Assembly (NCBI GenBank): GCA_019677205.1
Contig: JAAMXY010000990.1
Coordinates: forward strand, 1-22,822
DNA from: Pinguiococcus pyrenoidosus
Taxonomy: Eukaryota > Sar > Pinguiophyceae > Pinguiochrysidales > Pinguiochrysidaceae
Direction of reading: 5' to 3'
DNA length: 22,822 nucleotides
Shown here piece after piece: positions 20,001 to 22,822 of this stretch. The notes under the pieces were generated by a model. It saw only the letters and a list, made by a program, of their open reading frames with translations. It was not told where the DNA came from and did not search any database. The position numbers and the translations under genes were made by a program. Each line of letters begins with the position of its first letter. Within the stretch, counting starts at the first letter, position 1.

Positions 20001-20732
20001 GCAATCGGCGCAACCGCTGCAACCGGCGCAACCGCTGCAACCGCTGCAACCGCTGCAACCGGCGCAACCGCTACATCCGCTCCTCGCATCCTGTTTGAGC
20101 CACGACGCACCTTCTACATCTAAAATGATTGTATACGTTTCGACGGGAGCTCGCTCTTGAGCCGATTTGTGCTTCATAATCTCGATGCCCTTCTGCTGCC
20201 ACCAGACGTGGTATCGGACGAGGTTCTCCATGGTCGTCACTTCAAGGAGGTTCCAGATCTCCAGCGGGCCGTACTGCTTGAGCAAGATCGGCCGGTGCTG
20301 CTTGTCGAAGCCCAGCTGCCAGTGGGGGTAGAAGCGATTGACATCGGCGGGGTCGCACTCCAGGATCTCGCGCGGCTCCTTCTGCATCACTTCCCGAAAG
20401 CCAAAGTCGCGCCTCCACCGCAGGTGATCTTCCATCCGCTCGACGGCCACCTCCACGTCCCACTTGGAGGCACGCAGGAAGCGCAGCGCCGGGAACTCGA
20501 TTCCGTGGTCCAGCTCGGCCAGTTCGGCGAGCTCCGACTGCCGACCGCGGTGCGCGACCATGTCGAAGAACTGCCGCAGCAGCTCTTCTTGTTCGCTGTT
20601 CAGACTGCCCCAGTATCCAGTCACGCCGCGCTGCGCCGGGTGGCCGGCGGGGTAGGGCCATTTGGCCGTCTGGCCCAGCTCGGGGTCCGCAGCAGCCACG
20701 GGCTGGTCCTCCTCCGCTGCCTTCGTCTCCAT
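17039..20732 (-). CDS. SEC14 (CRAL-TRIO) / multi-transmembrane / EXPERA (EBP-like) fusion protein, four exons
   Basis: Exons (minus strand): 20732-20111, 19889-17966, 17885-17405, 17317-17039. GT-AG introns of 221, 80 and 87 nt with matching phases give about 1101 residues. The N-terminus is a CRAL-TRIO_N helix region (FPALRFLRASKWDVEVAVERM) followed by the SEC14 lipid-binding domain to about residue 310 (TIILDVEG|MSVK across an intron, GAMFIINVPSIFPFVFRGVK, PFLDPETVKKFQIY, then PPKYGGTGPEL). A polar linker leads to about eight transmembrane helices (435-790). The final four-helix part (about 800-950) matches the emopamil-binding/EXPERA fold: IFLDGSF, GESDSRYVHSDSF, AAGPIGI, LLQIVDVILYWATEMHDGF, against GDSRY..DNF, WGP and GDVLYFLTEHRDGF in human EBP. 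The tail is Ser-rich. SEC14 domains carry phosphoinositides or other lipids and EXPERA domains bind sterols, so transfer or sensing of lipid at a membrane is inferred. ATG at 20732 has G at -3 and +4. Confidence 0.88.
19916..19963. repeat. 8-bp tandem repeat, six units, in SEC14-fusion intron 1
   Basis: Six copies of AGTACGCC and its variants (AGTAGGCC, AGAACGCC, AGAAGGCC), starting near the 3' end of the 221-nt intron, followed by a second, unrelated tandem array. Confidence 0.85.
19983..20081. repeat. 9-bp tandem repeat, eleven units, in SEC14-fusion intron 1
   Basis: Eleven 9-bp units of GCAACCGCT / GCAACCGGC type, with diverged units at both ends (GCAGTCGGA and ACATCCGCT). On the gene strand it reads as an open Cys/Ser/Gly-rich frame, but the SEC14 domain is only continuous when the whole intron (19890-20110) is removed. 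Confidence 0.88.
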
Positions 20733-22067
20733 CACGATGGCCTCAGGAGGCGCGACCGGCCTGGTATGCTTTGGGAGTCTGACAAGGAGGGGAGACAGAG
20801 AAGTCAGTCCAACATGCGTATATCAGCAGCACGATCTTTTTCAAACGTTCGGCGCGGCGATTTCTCTCGTCAACTCTGGAAAGGTCTTGGAACGCTCTGG
20901 GCGTTTCGCGTCGGTCTCAGTTAAGCTTGGGCGTATCACTGCCACGCCTGCTCTCTCGGGCCTTCTCGTGACGTCCCCTCGGCCGCTCGAGCCTTCGCCA
21001 ACCGACTCCACGCGGTCTGGGCCAAAAGCCTGTGGCCTGGTGCGCACGCTGGACTTTCCTACTCGATACCGCCGGATTCGCCTCGACCGGTAAACCGCGT
21101 TCTGCTGAGACACCCTCGGCAACGCCAGGAGCTCCCTCAGCGGCCCCCGATTGGGACGTGGTGGACCATGGAGAGAGCGTCTGGCGCTGTGTTCCACTAT
21201 CCCGCTTTGCCGTGCAACGACTCACCCAGCTTTCACAGTCCTTACAGGCATCACGCCGCGCCGTTACGAGCCGTGCATCTTTGAGTGCGTCTGTGTCGCT
21301 GGCTAGCTTGGGGCTTGCGGTCCTCCGTGGCCTCTCCTGACCGCAGCGGACGTCCACCAGGAAGGTCGCTCAGAGGAAAGCGCCTCTGTCTCGGCGCGAA
21401 AACGCTGCGGGGCACCTGGGTGTAACTTTCAGAGCTTGGACCGATGCCGCCATGTGAGGGCATTGTATAAAAATTGGGGAATTCCCACGCAAGGTAGTTC
21501 TTCACCTTAGCGAGTCCGGTGGTAGCTCAATACAAATTTTTAGTCATTCTGCTCTTGCCTTTGGGAAGTGCCGGAAGAGTGCAGTGGACCGCAAACGTTT
21601 TGCAGAGACGGGATTCGTCGAATTTCGCTGCTTTCCATGCATCTCCTTAGCACAGGCGCAGAATATCAGGGACATCGGAACGCTGTGATACACATCCTCG
21701 TGTGCCAGCCAATGGTGGCCACGTGTAGGGTCATTCGCTCGCAGGATTGGTCCCGGTCGTTCTTGCGACAAACAACGCCGCGAGAAGTACGGTTGCAAGT
21801 GCAGGGATTTCCATCCGGCTTCCACTTCGTTCCCGCCCTGCCCACCGAGGTGACGACACGTCTTTGCTGCAAGTTCCCTCCTATGCCCGCTGCTAGGTTC
21901 CACGCTCGCTGATTCGCCAAACGACAAACCCAGCATCGTCACGAATCGAAACCGTCAAGAATTTGACTGTTACAGTACCCCTTTTCCCATGCTTGACCCA
22001 AGATTTCAAAAGATGCCAAGAAAAGATGTCACAATCCGCTGGCTGAGCTATCAGCTGAGGCCTGGAC

Positions 22068-22114
22068 CTCGAACTCGAACTCGAACTTGAACTCAAACTC
22101 CAGCTCCCAACTCC
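22068..22114. repeat. Degenerate 6-bp repeat (GAACTC)n
   Basis: About seven units starting CTCGAACTCGAACTCGAACT and decaying to CAAACTC, CAGCTC and CAACTC. Non-coding by appearance. Confidence 0.75.
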
Positions 22115-22285
22115 GATTCTGCAACGCCGGTTTCGAGTCTGTCCCCGCGCCGCCTCGCTCTCGGCATCTGATCTCTGATCTCGGGAACTCGGGAAGGCGA
22201 GTGGTCTCGCCGTAGGCCAGCAGCCAGGATGCATTGACAAGCAAAGACACGCATGCCCAAGCAACCCCAACCCCAAACCAAGCCC

Positions 22286-22312
22286 AAGCAAGCAAGCAAG
22301 CAAGCAAGCAAG
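22286..22312. repeat. (AAGC)n tetranucleotide repeat
   Basis: Nearly seven units of AAGC, preceded by the C/A-rich run ACCCCAACCCCAAACC. A simple-sequence repeat without coding content. Confidence 0.85.
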
Positions 22313-22822
22313 TCAAGTAGCTAGCTATCGCTCGCGCGCCGCCCCCGCTAGCTGCCTGTGCCGCCCGTGCTGCCTCGCTGCCTCCGCGCTCGCCGACGTC
22401 TCGCGCTTCGCTTCAGGCTAGCTTGCGAAGCAAGGCGTCGCTCCACGCGTCGCGCCGTACCGCCCATCCATCACGCCCTCTAGCTATGCGCCCGCTACCC
22501 GCCCGCCTTCGTCAACGGAAACGGATCGAGCGGGGGCGCCGTCCCGAGCTGGGACCATGCGAGAAGAGGTTGAAGAGCTGAAGAGCTACACTACCGCCCG
22601 CCCGGGCCCTGGTGGTCCAGGTCGTCTCTCCGGCGCGAATCAGGTGACCAGGTGACGTCCGGGGGGGCTCTGCTGCGTCACCGACATTGGCAGCACCGGA
22701 CCTACTAGACCGGGAGCACCACACCCGTTTTCGACCGATCGGCCAGCACGGGTGAGGAGCCGTCTTGCCCACGCATACATCGCGCGGGCAGCGGCCCGGT
22801 TTCCGTTATGCCTCTGGTCATT

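Larger units (their letters stand above)
20733..22822. other. Right flank, about 2.1 kb without a convincing gene
   Basis: No frame here shows a recognisable domain, and the longer open frames mostly lack a supported start or product. The first part should be the promoter and 5' UTR of the SEC14 fusion gene. Around 21461-21545 it is AT-rich, with TATAAAAA (21466-21473) and the perfect palindrome GGGAATTCCC (21477-21486). Short repeats occur at 22068-22114 and 22286-22312, and the palindrome TAGCTAGCTA at 22318-22327. I see no tRNA or other RNA gene. Confidence 0.55.

Noticed and set aside
22029-22316. Leu/Cys-rich minus frames resembling a signal peptide
   Set aside because: The MLACLLACLL and EFEFKFEFEF stretches are translations of the AAGC and GAACTC repeats. 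No domain follows.
21251-22772. Several short frames in the right flank as genes
   Set aside because: None has a recognised domain, and some begin with GTG or TTG only. No set of splice sites I could find joins them into a known protein.

Overview
This is nuclear DNA of a GC-rich eukaryote, probably a microbial alga or related protist. Several genes only make full-length proteins after removal of short GT-AG introns (56 to 467 nt). Reading across the splice sites gives continuous, recognisable families: peptidyl-tRNA hydrolase, OTU protease, CCT zeta, AGC kinase and SEC14. One small protein begins with a signal peptide followed by an ATA-W-IVP motif. This resembles the ASAFAP-type leader of red-lineage complex plastids, so a secondary-plastid alga is a reasonable guess. 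The lineage cannot be fixed from this window. All 21 introns inferred here start with GT, which does not favour a typical dinoflagellate.

Layout, left to right: a 17-bp minisatellite (310-479); peptidyl-tRNA hydrolase (-, 6 exons, 626-1803); an intronless tandem 12-TM voltage-gated K+ channel (+, 2277-6632); an OTU deubiquitinase with a UBA-like domain (-, 5 exons, 6825-8083); CCT zeta (+, 5 exons, 8394-10886); a small signal-peptide protein (-, 2 exons, 11089-11721); a MAST/Greatwall-like AGC kinase (-, 5 exons, 12275-15464); a REXO4-type exonuclease (+, 15812-16756); a very large SEC14/multi-TM/EXPERA fusion protein (-, 4 exons, 17039-20732); and about 2 kb of repeat-bearing DNA with no convincing gene (20733-22822).

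The genes nearly alternate in strand. There are three head-to-head pairs (PTH/channel, OTU/CCT zeta, kinase/REXO4) with short shared upstream regions, and three tail-to-tail pairs with 190 to 285 bp between stop codons. The OTU/CCT zeta spacer carries two perfect inverted copies of a 15-nt E2F/YY1-like motif, one just upstream of each start. A 10-nt core of it recurs upstream of PTH in the same orientation relative to its gene.

The genes do not form one pathway. Housekeeping functions (tRNA recycling, protein folding, ubiquitin removal, RNA processing) are mixed with signalling and membrane proteins. The most unusual are the SEC14-TM-EXPERA fusion, whose sterol-isomerase-like fold has lost the usual catalytic residues; the double-repeat K+ channel with two degenerate cyclic-nucleotide-binding-like regions; and the kinase with an activation segment of about 100 residues.
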